Shown here piece by piece: positions 53,135 to 60,618 of a stretch of 64,000 nt of DNA. Position 1 is the first letter of the stretch, and each line of letters opens with the position of its first letter. Both the position numbers and the translations under genes were made by a program. Under the pieces are notes generated by a model. It was not told where the DNA came from and searched no databases. It saw only the letters and a list, made by a program, of their open reading frames with translations. Location: the NCBI GenBank assembly GCA_020636255.1, contig JACJYE010000005.1, positions 62,001-126,000 on the forward strand. Direction: 5' to 3'. Source of the stretch: Lewinellaceae bacterium (GTDB taxonomy: Bacteria > Bacteroidota > Bacteroidia > Chitinophagales > Saprospiraceae).

Positions 53135-54412
53135 TTACGTCTTCCGCTTTTTCTTCTTCGCAGCGGGGAATAACACGTTGTTCAGGATAAGGCGGTAGCC
53201 CGGTGAATTGGGGTGGAGGCTGAGGTCGGTTTCCGGGTCGTGTACGTAGTGGCGGTAGTCTTCCGGGTCGTGCCCGCCGTAGAAGGTCCAGAACCCCTGC
53301 CCGTAGTTGCCGTGGATGTAACGCGCTTCCTTGGCCGGCTTGTTCTCACCCAGGATGAGCACGTTCGACCTGATGAATTCCTTGGAAAAGGCAGTAGTTT
53401 GCCCCATAAAGCCCTTTACCGTACGCGTGTGGTTTTGGGTCAGCATGGTCGGCACGGGGTCCCACTTGGCGGAGAAGTCAAAAAGGGTGAAATAGTCTTG
53501 CTCGGGGTTGATGTTGCGCCCCCTGCTATGGTCGATACTGGAGTATTCGTATTCCAGAGGGTTGCGCGAGAGCTGGAAGTTTTCGAAGGCAAAGGTCTTA
53601 CTGAAGTCGAGCTTGCTTTGGGCGTTGGGGTCCATGGGGTCGCCGTCGTACATTTCGGCGCAGATGTCTATGCCTTCGGCGGCCAGAGCGATATCGTAGG
53701 TGTCGGTAGCCGAACACATGGCGAACATGAAACCGCCGCCAACGACGTACTCCTTGATCTTTTTTACCACCGCCAGCTTGAGCTGGGATACCTTGTTAAA
53801 GCCCAGCTCGTGGGCCAGCTCCTCCATGCGGCGCTGGTTTTCACGGTACCAGGGCTGGTTGCTGAAAGAGCGGTAAAAGCGGCCGTACTGCCCGGTGAAA
53901 TCCTCGTGGTGCAGGTGCAGCCAGTCGTACTTCACCAGCTCGTCGTGCATCACTTCGGCGTCGTAGATCGTCGTGTAGGGAATTTCCGCGTAGGTGAGCA
54001 CCAGGGTCACGGCATCGTCCCAGGGTTGTATCTTTTCCCCCTTGGCGTTCACCTCGGGCGTATAGACCGCGATCTTAGGTGCTTTTTCCAGCTTCATCGC
54101 GTCCATATTCACCTCGGGGTTGGAGATATCGGTAATGATCTTGTTGAACTGCGCGTCGGGGATGATCTCGTAGCTCACGCCCCGCGTCAGGCACTCCCGC
54201 TCAAATTCGCGGTTGTGCGGAAAGGCGAAACTGCCGCCGCGGTAATTGAGCAGCCACCAGGCTTCGGAGCCTTGCTCCAGCACCCAGTAGGTGATGCCAT
54301 ACGCTTTGAGGTGGTCTTTCTGCGATTCGGGGTCCATGGGTAGCAGGATGTAGGCCGCCTGTAACTTCAGGGCGAGTACGATGAGCACCACGCCCAGTCC
54401 GATCTTCTTCAT
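53135..54412 (-). CDS. Conserved exported Bacteroidota protein, 425 aa (often labelled asparagine synthetase B)
   Basis: The ATG at 54412 begins a signal peptide (MKKIGLGVVLIVLALKLQA); a longer reading from 54580 adds 56 unlikely residues. The mature protein starts YILLPMDPESQKDHLKAYGI and contains WLLNYRGGSFAF, GFMFAMCSATDTYDIALAAE and YIHGNYGQGFWTFYGGHDPE; the last segments suggest a class I glutamine-amidotransferase-like (ThuA-like) fold. I recall Bacteroidota homologues being named 'asparagine synthetase B', but nothing here shows an AsnB active site (no N-terminal catalytic Cys, no PP-loop) and the protein is exported, so that name should not be trusted. The function is unknown. It is convergent with the MFS gene; a T-rich repeat motif lies upstream. 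Confidence 0.8.
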   Translation of the reverse strand: MKKIGLGVVLIVLALKLQAAYILLPMDPESQKDHLKAYGITYWVLEQGSEAWWLLNYRGGSFAFPHNREFERECLTRGVSYEIIPDAQFNKIITDISNPEVNMDAMKLEKAPKIAVYTPEVNAKGEKIQPWDDAVTLVLTYAEIPYTTIYDAEVMHDELVKYDWLHLHHEDFTGQYGRFYRSFSNQPWYRENQRRMEELAHELGFNKVSQLKLAVVKKIKEYVVGGGFMFAMCSATDTYDIALAAEGIDICAEMYDGDPMDPNAQSKLDFSKTFAFENFQLSRNPLEYEYSSIDHSRGRNINPEQDYFTLFDFSAKWDPVPTMLTQNHTRTVKGFMGQTTAFSKEFIRSNVLILGENKPAKEARYIHGNYGQGFWTFYGGHDPEDYRHYVHDPETDLSLHPNSPGYRLILNNVLFPAAKKKKRKT

Positions 54413-54445
54413 AGTCCATTGTTGTTTTTGTAATAAGCGCTCAAA

Positions 54446-54470
54446 CGGAGAACTTATTTTTTGAACACTA
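54446..54470. repeat. T-rich ~25-bp motif, copy 4
   Basis: GGAGAACTTATTTTTTGAAC followed by ACTAC lies 34 bases upstream of the minus-strand exported-protein gene. It is the clearest copy of the motif. Confidence 0.65.
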
Positions 54471-54655
54471 CCAAGCTTGAAAAAGTATGTTAAAGAGGGT
54501 AAAAATATGGAATTTTCGCCGCAGTACCCTGGCCCGGATCTTCTGGATTGATGGATTACCGGGTTTTGATGGTGTAGCAAGCCTTAACGCAGCGCAACCC
54601 TGCAACCAGCCAGGGAGACTGGGAGAAGAGGAGACGAGGTGAGGGGGTGAGCCAA

Positions 54656-54693
54656 GCAACCCTGCAACTTGCAACCCTGCAACCTGCAACTCC
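54656..54693. repeat. Short tandem repeat of GCAAC(C/T)-type units
   Basis: GCAACCCTGCAACTTGCAAC and the following CCTGCAACCTGCAAC are 7-8-base units repeated about five times, in the leader of the vWA gene. A related CGCAACCCTGCAACC stretch sits at about 54593-54607. Confidence 0.6.
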
Positions 54694-54790
54694 TTCCCCG
54701 CAAAATCCGTTATTATTCCAAAATCCCCGGCCAAGGGCTGGCAAGTGGTACAATATCCCTAAATTCGCAGTCCGAACTGAAAGAGATTCC

Positions 54791-56890
54791 ATGGAAAATA
54801 TCACTTTTCAATATCCGTCCTGGTATGCCTTACTCTGTATCCTGCTGGGACTGGCCTATGCGCTCCTCCTGTATTTTCGCGACAAGGCCTTCCGCGAGCA
54901 GTCGCGCTACCTCAATGGCTTTCTGGGCCTTTTCCGTTTTCTGGCCGTGACGGGTATAGCCCTGTTGCTGCTCACGCCGCTGCTCAAGCGCCTCATCACG
55001 GAAGTTAAAAGGCCTGTGGTTATTATGGCGCAGGATGTTTCGGAGTCGGTCGGCGCCGAAATGGACGAACAGGAACAGGCGGCCTACCGGCAATCGTGGG
55101 AGCAGCTGCGCGATGCCCTGGGCAAAGACTACGACGTAAAGGAATACGCCTTCGGCAGCAGCGTGCGGGAAGGCGTCGACTTTCAGTTTTCAGATAAGCT
55201 CAGCAACATAGCCGATATGCTGTCTACGACGTACAGCCTCTACAGCAACCAGAACCTGGGCGCCGTCATTCTGGCCACCGACGGTATTTACAACGAAGGC
55301 AGCAACCCGGCCTATGTCGCTGACAAGCTCGGCGCGCCGGTGTATACAGTGGCCCTGGGCGATACGACCCCCAAACGCGACCTGGTGATCAAGCGGCTTT
55401 TTCACAACCGGATCGCTTACCTGGGCGACAAGTTCAGCGTGCAGGCCGATATCTCCGCCGAGAACGCTGCCGGCAGCAACAGCCGCCTCAGCGTTTATAA
55501 AGTGGAAGGCAGCAACAGCCAGCTGCTCCAGCAGTTCCCGCTGAGCATCGGCGCCAACAATTTTTTCGAGACCCATGAGTTCACCCTCGATGCCGATAAG
55601 GCCGGCGTGCAGCGGTACCGGGTAGTGCTCAGCGAAATTTCGGGCGAGGCCAGCACGGCCAACAACGTCAAAGACATATTCGTGGATGTGCTGGATGCCC
55701 GGCAGAAGATACTCCTGCTGGCCAACTCCCCCCATCCTGACCTGTCGGCCCTGCGGCAGGCCATTTCCAGTAATAAGAACTACGACGTTAAGGTTGCTTA
55801 TATCAATAGCCTCAAGGATGATGTGGGTAGCTATGATTTCGTCATATTGCACCAGCTCCCCAGCCGGGCCAACGATGCTGCCGGGGTGATCAATACGCTC
55901 AACCAGAAGAACATATCGAGGCTTTTTATTGTCGGTGCCCAAACCAACCTGGCCCGCCTCAATCAGGTACAGGGCCTGGCCAGCATCCGCTCCGGCGGCG
56001 ACAATACCAATGAAGTGCAGGCACGCATAGCGCCGAACTTCGGCCTGTTCAAGCTTTCGGAGAACCTGCAGAACAACCTCATCAACTTTCCCCCTTTGAT
56101 CGCACCGTTCGGCGAGTATGACGTTCAGGGCGACGGCCAGGTGCTGCTCACCCAGCGCATCGGCAAGGTCGATACGCGCTACCCACTTATGGTGCTGGGC
56201 CAGGAGGGCAAGGCCAAGGCCGGCGTTCTTTGCGGTGAAGGCATCTGGAAATGGCGCCTTTTCGATTTTCTGCAACATGAAAACCACGAGGTCTTCGATG
56301 AACTGGCCACCAAAACCGTGCAATACCTCAGCCTCAAAGAGGATAAGCGCCGCTTCCGGGCCAGCCTCAGCAAGAATATCTTCAATGAGAATGAGAATAT
56401 ATACTTCGACGCCGAGCTGTATAACGAGAGCTTCGAGCTGGTAAACGAACCCGATGCCAGCCTGGTGATCACGGACAGCGAGGGCAAGGACTTCAGCTAT
56501 ACGTTCAACAAATCCGGTAATGCTTACCAGTTGAATGCCGGCATACTACCTACGGGCAACTACAGCTTTCGGGCTTCGACCAATTACAACGGCGAGAACC
56601 TAACCTACAATGGCCAGTTCAGCGTTCAACCCATACAACTGGAATCGTATGAGACGACGGCCGACCACGCCACGTTACGCCTGCTCAGCAGCCAGTACGG
56701 CGGCCAGATGCTCTTCCCCGCTGAAATGGAGCGTATCCCGGAGCTCATTCGCGATAAAGGAACGGTCAAGCCGGTGATCTACCAGACGTCAAAAACCAAA
56801 CCCGCCATCAACCTCAAGTGGATCTTCTTCCTGTTGTTCGGCCTGCTGGCCGTAGAGTGGTTCCTGCGGCGGTATTTTGGAGGGTATTAG
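54791..56890 (+). CDS. Membrane-anchored vWA-like protein (BatA/CHP-type), 699 aa
   Basis: The ATG at 54791 (MENITFQYPSWYALLCIL) is preferred to an upstream ATG at 54647 that reads through a tandem-repeat leader. Two N-terminal transmembrane helices (about 8-29 and 45-67) are followed by a vWA-like domain (VVIMAQDVSESVGAEMDEQE, GAVILATDGIYNEGSNP; the D-x-S-x-S metal site reads D-V-S-E-S), Ig-like domains, a GATase-like middle region (LLLANSPHPDLSALRQAISS), and a C-terminal helix (WIFFLLFGLLAVEWFLRRYF). The layout is that of conserved Bacteroidota 'VWA domain-containing' membrane proteins related to Bat operon proteins. The function is unknown. It ends at a strong hairpin terminator. Confidence 0.8.
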   Translation: MENITFQYPSWYALLCILLGLAYALLLYFRDKAFREQSRYLNGFLGLFRFLAVTGIALLLLTPLLKRLITEVKRPVVIMAQDVSESVGAEMDEQEQAAYRQSWEQLRDALGKDYDVKEYAFGSSVREGVDFQFSDKLSNIADMLSTTYSLYSNQNLGAVILATDGIYNEGSNPAYVADKLGAPVYTVALGDTTPKRDLVIKRLFHNRIAYLGDKFSVQADISAENAAGSNSRLSVYKVEGSNSQLLQQFPLSIGANNFFETHEFTLDADKAGVQRYRVVLSEISGEASTANNVKDIFVDVLDARQKILLLANSPHPDLSALRQAISSNKNYDVKVAYINSLKDDVGSYDFVILHQLPSRANDAAGVINTLNQKNISRLFIVGAQTNLARLNQVQGLASIRSGGDNTNEVQARIAPNFGLFKLSENLQNNLINFPPLIAPFGEYDVQGDGQVLLTQRIGKVDTRYPLMVLGQEGKAKAGVLCGEGIWKWRLFDFLQHENHEVFDELATKTVQYLSLKEDKRRFRASLSKNIFNENENIYFDAELYNESFELVNEPDASLVITDSEGKDFSYTFNKSGNAYQLNAGILPTGNYSFRASTNYNGENLTYNGQFSVQPIQLESYETTADHATLRLLSSQYGGQMLFPAEMERIPELIRDKGTVKPVIYQTSKTKPAINLKWIFFLLFGLLAVEWFLRRYFGGY

Positions 56891-56921
56891 GATGTGGTTT
56901 ATGCGTGAAAAAGATGATAAC

Positions 56922-56978
56922 TACAAACTGCAAAACACTGTTTAACAGTGTTTTGCAGTTTGTACTTGTGCTGTTTTT
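56922..56978 (+). terminator. Terminator with a perfect 19-bp stem
   Basis: TACAAACTGCAAAACACTG (56922-56940) pairs perfectly with 56946-56964 around a TTTAA loop; a T-run (GTTTTTTT) follows nine bases later. It terminates the vWA gene transcript. Confidence 0.8.
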
Positions 56979-57270
56979 TTCCACATTTCACCCAAAATGT
57001 CCTGCCTTTTATCCCTCAATGTTCGCACTTTTACCGATGTGAAGCTGCTTGCCGTGCAAATGCCTTGTTCCGGTCAGCAACCTGACTATTGAGGAATTAA
57101 GTTGGCGGGTGAATTAAAAAAAAGGCAAATTGAAATAGGCAAAATCGCAACAGAACGTTATCAGGGTGTTAGGAAAACGTTAATAATGCGAGGGCACAAT
57201 TAAGTTTTGCTTAAATCCCCCAACCTGGGGTAACTTATTTTCGTCAAACAAAATAAATTGAGCAATCAAA
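56979..57270. other. AT-rich gene-free stretch
   Basis: No supported ORF. It is A/T-rich, with possible promoter-like TAAGTTTTG at about 57202. A small CCCCAACCTGGGG hairpin is at about 57218-57230. Confidence 0.4.
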
Positions 57271-57515
57271 CAGGGAGCGTGCTCCCGGCTAACGCAGCTA
57301 TCAATCCGGTATTCATGCCGGAATAAAGAGTGACAAGGGTGCAACGGCCCGAAGGAAGTTCTCACGCAGTTTTTAGTTAGTGGCATCACAGAAGGTGGCA
57401 AGGGCCTGTAAGGCCCGCCCGGCAGTATTCGTACGCCGTGTTCAGAAGTGGCCTGCTTGTCGGCTCGCACCGGTTAGCAGCAAGCCATTGTCGTGCCGGG
57501 CTGGAAAGTAAACAC
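57271..57515. ncRNA. Candidate structured RNA of unknown family
   Basis: A GC-rich block set in A/T-rich flanks, with several palindromes: GGGAGCGTGCTCCC (about 57270-57283), CCGGTATTCATGCCGG (about 57306-57321), GGGCCTGTAAGGCCC (about 57403-57417). No ORF with coding character is present; the 96-codon minus-strand frame looks spurious. I could not match it to tmRNA, RNase P, 6S or SRP RNA by their conserved cores; a group II intron remnant was considered but not supported. The strand is undetermined. Confidence 0.35.
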
Positions 57516-57546
57516 ACACATTTACAATACCTAAAATGCTAAAAAC

Positions 57547-58113
57547 ATGAAAAAGATCTTGCTGCTCTCTATCGCTGTATTTGTATGTATGCAATGGGTA
57601 AACGCCCAAAACCTCAGGCCAAAGAAGAACTATCTGGACATCAATGCCGGTTTGGGTATACTGCCTACCTTTATTAAGGATGCCGGAAAGGCAAAAGTAC
57701 TACCGTTAAGCCTGAGCGCCGATTATCAGGTTGTGGAGCATTTCAGCGTCGGCGCTTTTGCCGGTTATTCCGTCACTGAAACCGATGTCCGGGCCCTGAG
57801 CGACGGCAGTACCGCGCAGTGGGAAAACCGCTTTTCTATCTTCGGCCTGCGCCTGGCCGCCCGCAGCAGCCAGCTGGGGCCCTGGAGTATCTACGGCGGG
57901 CTGTCGGCGGGTTATAGCGTATCAAAGATCGATCTGAAACAAGGAGAGCTGGAAAAGGTGAAAGCCGAAAAGAACATCCGCGAAGTTTCCGGTAAAACGG
58001 TGATCACCGGTTTCCTGGGCGGGCGTTATAGCTTCACGCCCCGGGTGGGCATTTTTGGCGAGCTGGGTTATGGGGTTTCCCTGGCATCAGTAGGCCTTAG
58101 CGTACGGATCTGA
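57547..58113 (+). CDS. Outer-membrane beta-barrel protein, 188 aa
   Basis: A signal peptide (MKKILLLSIAVFVCMQWVNA) precedes alternating beta strands (YLDINAGLGILPTFIKDAG, LPLSLSADYQVVEHFSVGAF, FSIFGLRLAARSSQLGPWSI, YGGLSAGYSVSKIDLKQGEL, TGFLGGRYSFTPRVGIFGEL) and a terminal strand ending in V-R-I. The pattern and size fit a small eight-stranded porin-like barrel (OmpW/PorT-like). It is monocistronic with a bidirectional terminator 30 bases downstream. The function is unknown. Confidence 0.8.
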   Translation: MKKILLLSIAVFVCMQWVNAQNLRPKKNYLDINAGLGILPTFIKDAGKAKVLPLSLSADYQVVEHFSVGAFAGYSVTETDVRALSDGSTAQWENRFSIFGLRLAARSSQLGPWSIYGGLSAGYSVSKIDLKQGELEKVKAEKNIREVSGKTVITGFLGGRYSFTPRVGIFGELGYGVSLASVGLSVRI

Positions 58114-58140
58114 GAGCTTGCCTGCTTGGCTGAAGTCCAT

Positions 58141-58175
58141 AAAAAAAGCGCGGGGGGCCGCCCCGCGCTTTTTTG
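58141..58175. terminator. Bidirectional terminator between convergent genes
   Basis: AAAAAAAGCGCGGGG and CCCCGCGCTTTTTT form a stem with A- and T-runs on the two sides, so it can serve the beta-barrel gene on the plus strand and the DUF3276 gene on the minus strand. Confidence 0.9.
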
Positions 58176-58191
58176 TCCTGAGTTTGATAGA

Positions 58192-58614
58192 TTACCAGGA
58201 CATATCGTCGTCGCTCTCGGCCTCGAACTTGCGGGTTTCGACAGCTTTGGGTGTGGGTGTGTCTTCTTCGTTATCTTCAAACGCATCGTCGTCGTAGTCT
58301 TCGCGGGAATCTTCATATTCCTGATGACGGCGGGCAAACTCGTCGTAATCGTACTCGGGCATTAAGTGGTCTTTTACATGGTTGATCGCCTCCTGGAGGC
58401 TTTCGAGGAACCGGTTGAAGTCTTCTTTATAGAGGAAAATCTTGTGCCGCTCGTATCCATCACCATTGAATTTTTTGGTGCTTTCCGTCAGCGTGAGGTA
58501 GTAGTCTTCCCCTTTCGTCTTCCGCACATCAAAGAAGTAGGTTCTCCGCTTTCCCGCCCGCACTTTTTTGGAGTACACACTTTCAAATCTTCTCTGGTTT
58601 CTCTCGTTTTCCAC
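58192..58614 (-). CDS. PUR-alpha-like DUF3276 nucleic-acid-binding protein
   Basis: A 140-residue protein of the DUF3276 (PUR-alpha-like) family, widespread in Bacteroidota and believed to bind single-stranded nucleic acid. The PUR repeat core is clear: ESVYSKKVRAGKRRTYFFDV, KGEDYYLTLTESTKKF, YERHKIFLYKEDFNRFLESL. The C-terminal third is an acidic, low-complexity tail (DYDDDAFEDNEEDTPTP, then EAESDDDMSW) as in related proteins. The ATG at 58614 lies about 31 bases from a predicted start site at a consensus promoter. It is monocistronic, bounded by the bidirectional terminator. Confidence 0.9.
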   Translation of the reverse strand: MENERNQRRFESVYSKKVRAGKRRTYFFDVRKTKGEDYYLTLTESTKKFNGDGYERHKIFLYKEDFNRFLESLQEAINHVKDHLMPEYDYDEFARRHQEYEDSREDYDDDAFEDNEEDTPTPKAVETRKFEAESDDDMSW

Positions 58615-58651
58615 TTTGATTGAGTTTAGTTAATGAAATATTACTCCCATA

Positions 58652-58684
58652 CAAAAGTAATTAATTGTGGAAATATTCAAAAAA
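58652..58684 (-). promoter_or_regulatory. Consensus Bacteroidota promoter of the DUF3276 gene
   Basis: On the minus strand TTTTTTG is separated by 18 bases from TACTTTTG, fitting TTTG-N18/19-TAnnTTTG. This is the best promoter match in the window. Confidence 0.75.
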
Positions 58685-58707
58685 TTTGATTGGCAATCTG
58701 CTCCCCG

Positions 58708-60513
58708 CTAGTTTCGTGTTGCTTCTTCTGCTTCTTCCAGGCTTTGTTTTTCAAACTGTTCATAGTAATAGCCCCGGTTTTGCAGCAGTTCCTCATGGGT
58801 GCCGGCTTCGGCAATGGCGCCGTTTTCCAGGACGATGATCTTGTCGAACTGGAGGAGCGAATAGATACGGTGGGTGATGATAATGGCGGTCTTATCGGAG
58901 AGGTCGCCCGACAGGTGGGCGAGGATCTGTTTTTCCGTTTTGGTGTCGACGGCGGAGAGGCAATCGTCGAGTACGACCACCTCGGGGCGTTTGATAAAGG
59001 CCCTGGCAATGGACACCCTTTGTTTCTGCCCTCCGGACAGGGTGACGCCGCGCTCACCGACGAGGGTTTCGAAGCCATCCGACAGGCCTATGATGTCTTC
59101 ATAGACTGCGGCATGGCGGGCGTGTTTTTCAATGTCGCTCTGGCTGGCATCGGCCTTGCCGAAAGCGATATTATTGGCAACGGTGTCGGAGAAAAGGAAC
59201 ACATCCTGCGGCACATAACCGATGCTTTGGCGGAGTTGCCCCAGGTGGTGTTGCCTGATGTCTTTGCCATCGATGCGGATACTGCCTGCGGTCGGGTCGT
59301 ACATACGCACCAGCAGGTCGGCCAGCGTGGTCTTGCCGCTGCCCGTACGGCCAATGACGGCCATCTTCTGGCCGGGCTCAAGGCGGAAGCTCACTTCCCG
59401 AAGCGCTTCAATACCCGTATCGGGATAGGTAAAGGAAACCCGGTCGAATTCGAGCGCTCCTTTCATCTTTTGCTGGCTGGGTTCGACACCTGCCGGGCTG
59501 GCAATTTCCGGTGTTGTGCCCAGGAATTCGTTGATGCGCTTCTGCGAGGCTGCAGCTTGTTGTACAATGGATGCGATCCAGCCGATAGCCGTTACGGGCC
59601 AGGTCAGCATGTTGACGTAAATGACGAACTCGGCAATATTGCCGGGTGTGATGTTGCCCCTTACGGCCTGCAGGCCACCAACATATACCGTGATGACCGT
59701 GCTGGCGCCGATCAGCAGGATCATAAGCGGGTAAAAAAAGGCGTCCACTCTGGCCATCGACAGGGACTTTTGCTTGTAGTCGTCGCTCAGGCCTGCAAAA
59801 AAGCGGGACATGGGGCCTTCCTGCACGTAGGACTTCACCACGCGGATGCCCGAATACACTTCCTGGGCGTTGCTGTTCAGTGTGGCCAGCTGCCTTTGGA
59901 TGACCTCACTCCGCTTATTGATCAGGTTGCTGACGTAATAAATGGAAATAGACAAAAGGGGCAGCGGCGCTATAGAGTATAGGGTCAGCTCGACGCTGAC
60001 GCGCAGCATGGAATAAATGACCAGTACGAAAAGCGATACCAGGTTGATGCCATAGAGCACCGCCGGGCCCAGATAGTTGCGCACTTTGGAAACGTCTTCC
60101 GTGATGCGCGACATCAGGTCGCCGGTATTGTTGCGTTTGTAAAAGGCCAGCCCCAGCTTTTCGTAATGGGCGAAGACCTCCTTTCGCATATCGTATTCGA
60201 TGAGGCGCGACATGACGATGATGGTCTGCCGCATCAGATACATGAACACGCCCATCAGCAGCGCCAGCACCAGTACCAGCAGCCCGAAATACAACAGCGA
60301 TTTGCCCAGCACTTTGAACAGCTCGGGCTGAAGGGCAAAACCCTGGAACATGCCGAACAGGCCGATGTTCTCGACCACCAGGTCCAATGCTTCGCGGATC
60401 ATCTGGGGTTGCAGCACCCGGAAATAATTGGACAGGGATACGAAAATGATCCCCAACAGGAAACGCCCGCGGTAGCGAAGGAAAAACTTATTGAGGTAGG
60501 ACAGTTCTTTCAC
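58708..60513 (-). CDS. ABC exporter, fused permease and ATPase (MsbA/MdlB type)
   Basis: A 601-residue half-transporter working as a homo- or heterodimer to export lipids, peptides or drugs. The N-terminal permease (about 1-320) has six transmembrane helices (FLLGIIFVSLSNYFRVLQP, LLYFGLLVLVLALLMGVFMY, VLYGINLVSLFVLVIYSML). The ATPase (about 350-590) has Walker A GRTGSGKTTL (about 387), the Q-loop (IGYVPQDVFLF), the signature LSGGQKQRVS (about 491), Walker B VVVLDDCLSAVD (about 509) and the H-loop IIITHRI. All catalytic motifs are present, although Walker B reads D-D-C-L instead of D-E-A-T: the catalytic Glu is replaced by Asp, which also occurs in some natural exporters. The promoter's -7 box is at 60537. 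Confidence 0.9.
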   Translation of the reverse strand: MKELSYLNKFFLRYRGRFLLGIIFVSLSNYFRVLQPQMIREALDLVVENIGLFGMFQGFALQPELFKVLGKSLLYFGLLVLVLALLMGVFMYLMRQTIIVMSRLIEYDMRKEVFAHYEKLGLAFYKRNNTGDLMSRITEDVSKVRNYLGPAVLYGINLVSLFVLVIYSMLRVSVELTLYSIAPLPLLSISIYYVSNLINKRSEVIQRQLATLNSNAQEVYSGIRVVKSYVQEGPMSRFFAGLSDDYKQKSLSMARVDAFFYPLMILLIGASTVITVYVGGLQAVRGNITPGNIAEFVIYVNMLTWPVTAIGWIASIVQQAAASQKRINEFLGTTPEIASPAGVEPSQQKMKGALEFDRVSFTYPDTGIEALREVSFRLEPGQKMAVIGRTGSGKTTLADLLVRMYDPTAGSIRIDGKDIRQHHLGQLRQSIGYVPQDVFLFSDTVANNIAFGKADASQSDIEKHARHAAVYEDIIGLSDGFETLVGERGVTLSGGQKQRVSIARAFIKRPEVVVLDDCLSAVDTKTEKQILAHLSGDLSDKTAIIITHRIYSLLQFDKIIVLENGAIAEAGTHEELLQNRGYYYEQFEKQSLEEAEEATRN

Positions 60514-60536
60514 AGCAATCGGGATTGTTCTTTTAG

Positions 60537-60544
60537 CAAAAGTA
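60537..60544 (-). promoter_or_regulatory. -7 box of the ABC exporter gene
   Basis: TACTTTTG on the minus strand matches TAnnTTTG, about 24 bases before the ATG at 60513. The -33 element is less clear. Confidence 0.5.
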
Positions 60545-60618
60545 CAACACTATTAACCAATGGATGAGTGATAAGTTGAAGCTGGGCGTGAAAAGAGCGG
60601 CCCGCCCAGCATTCGATA

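Noticed and set aside
53213..54343. 376-codon plus-strand ORF opposite the exported-protein gene
   Set aside because: Its sequence is an antisense shadow: no motif, valine-rich, and fully overlapped by a gene with signal peptide and conserved segments.
55190..56323. 377-codon minus-strand ORF opposite the vWA-like gene
   Set aside because: Antisense shadow without domain or ribosome site.
57340..57375. SRP RNA-like string (GGCCCGAAGGAAG)
   Set aside because: Resembles the SRP loop only in part; the flanking pairs and the conserved AGCAGCC are missing.
57180..57470. 96-codon minus-strand ORF in the gap before the 188-residue barrel gene
   Set aside because: It overlaps hairpin-rich DNA and has a non-coding amino-acid composition; treated as part of a candidate structured RNA block.
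58690..59982. 430-codon plus-strand ORF opposite the ABC exporter
   Set aside because: Antisense to intact Walker A, signature and Walker B motifs; no independent evidence.
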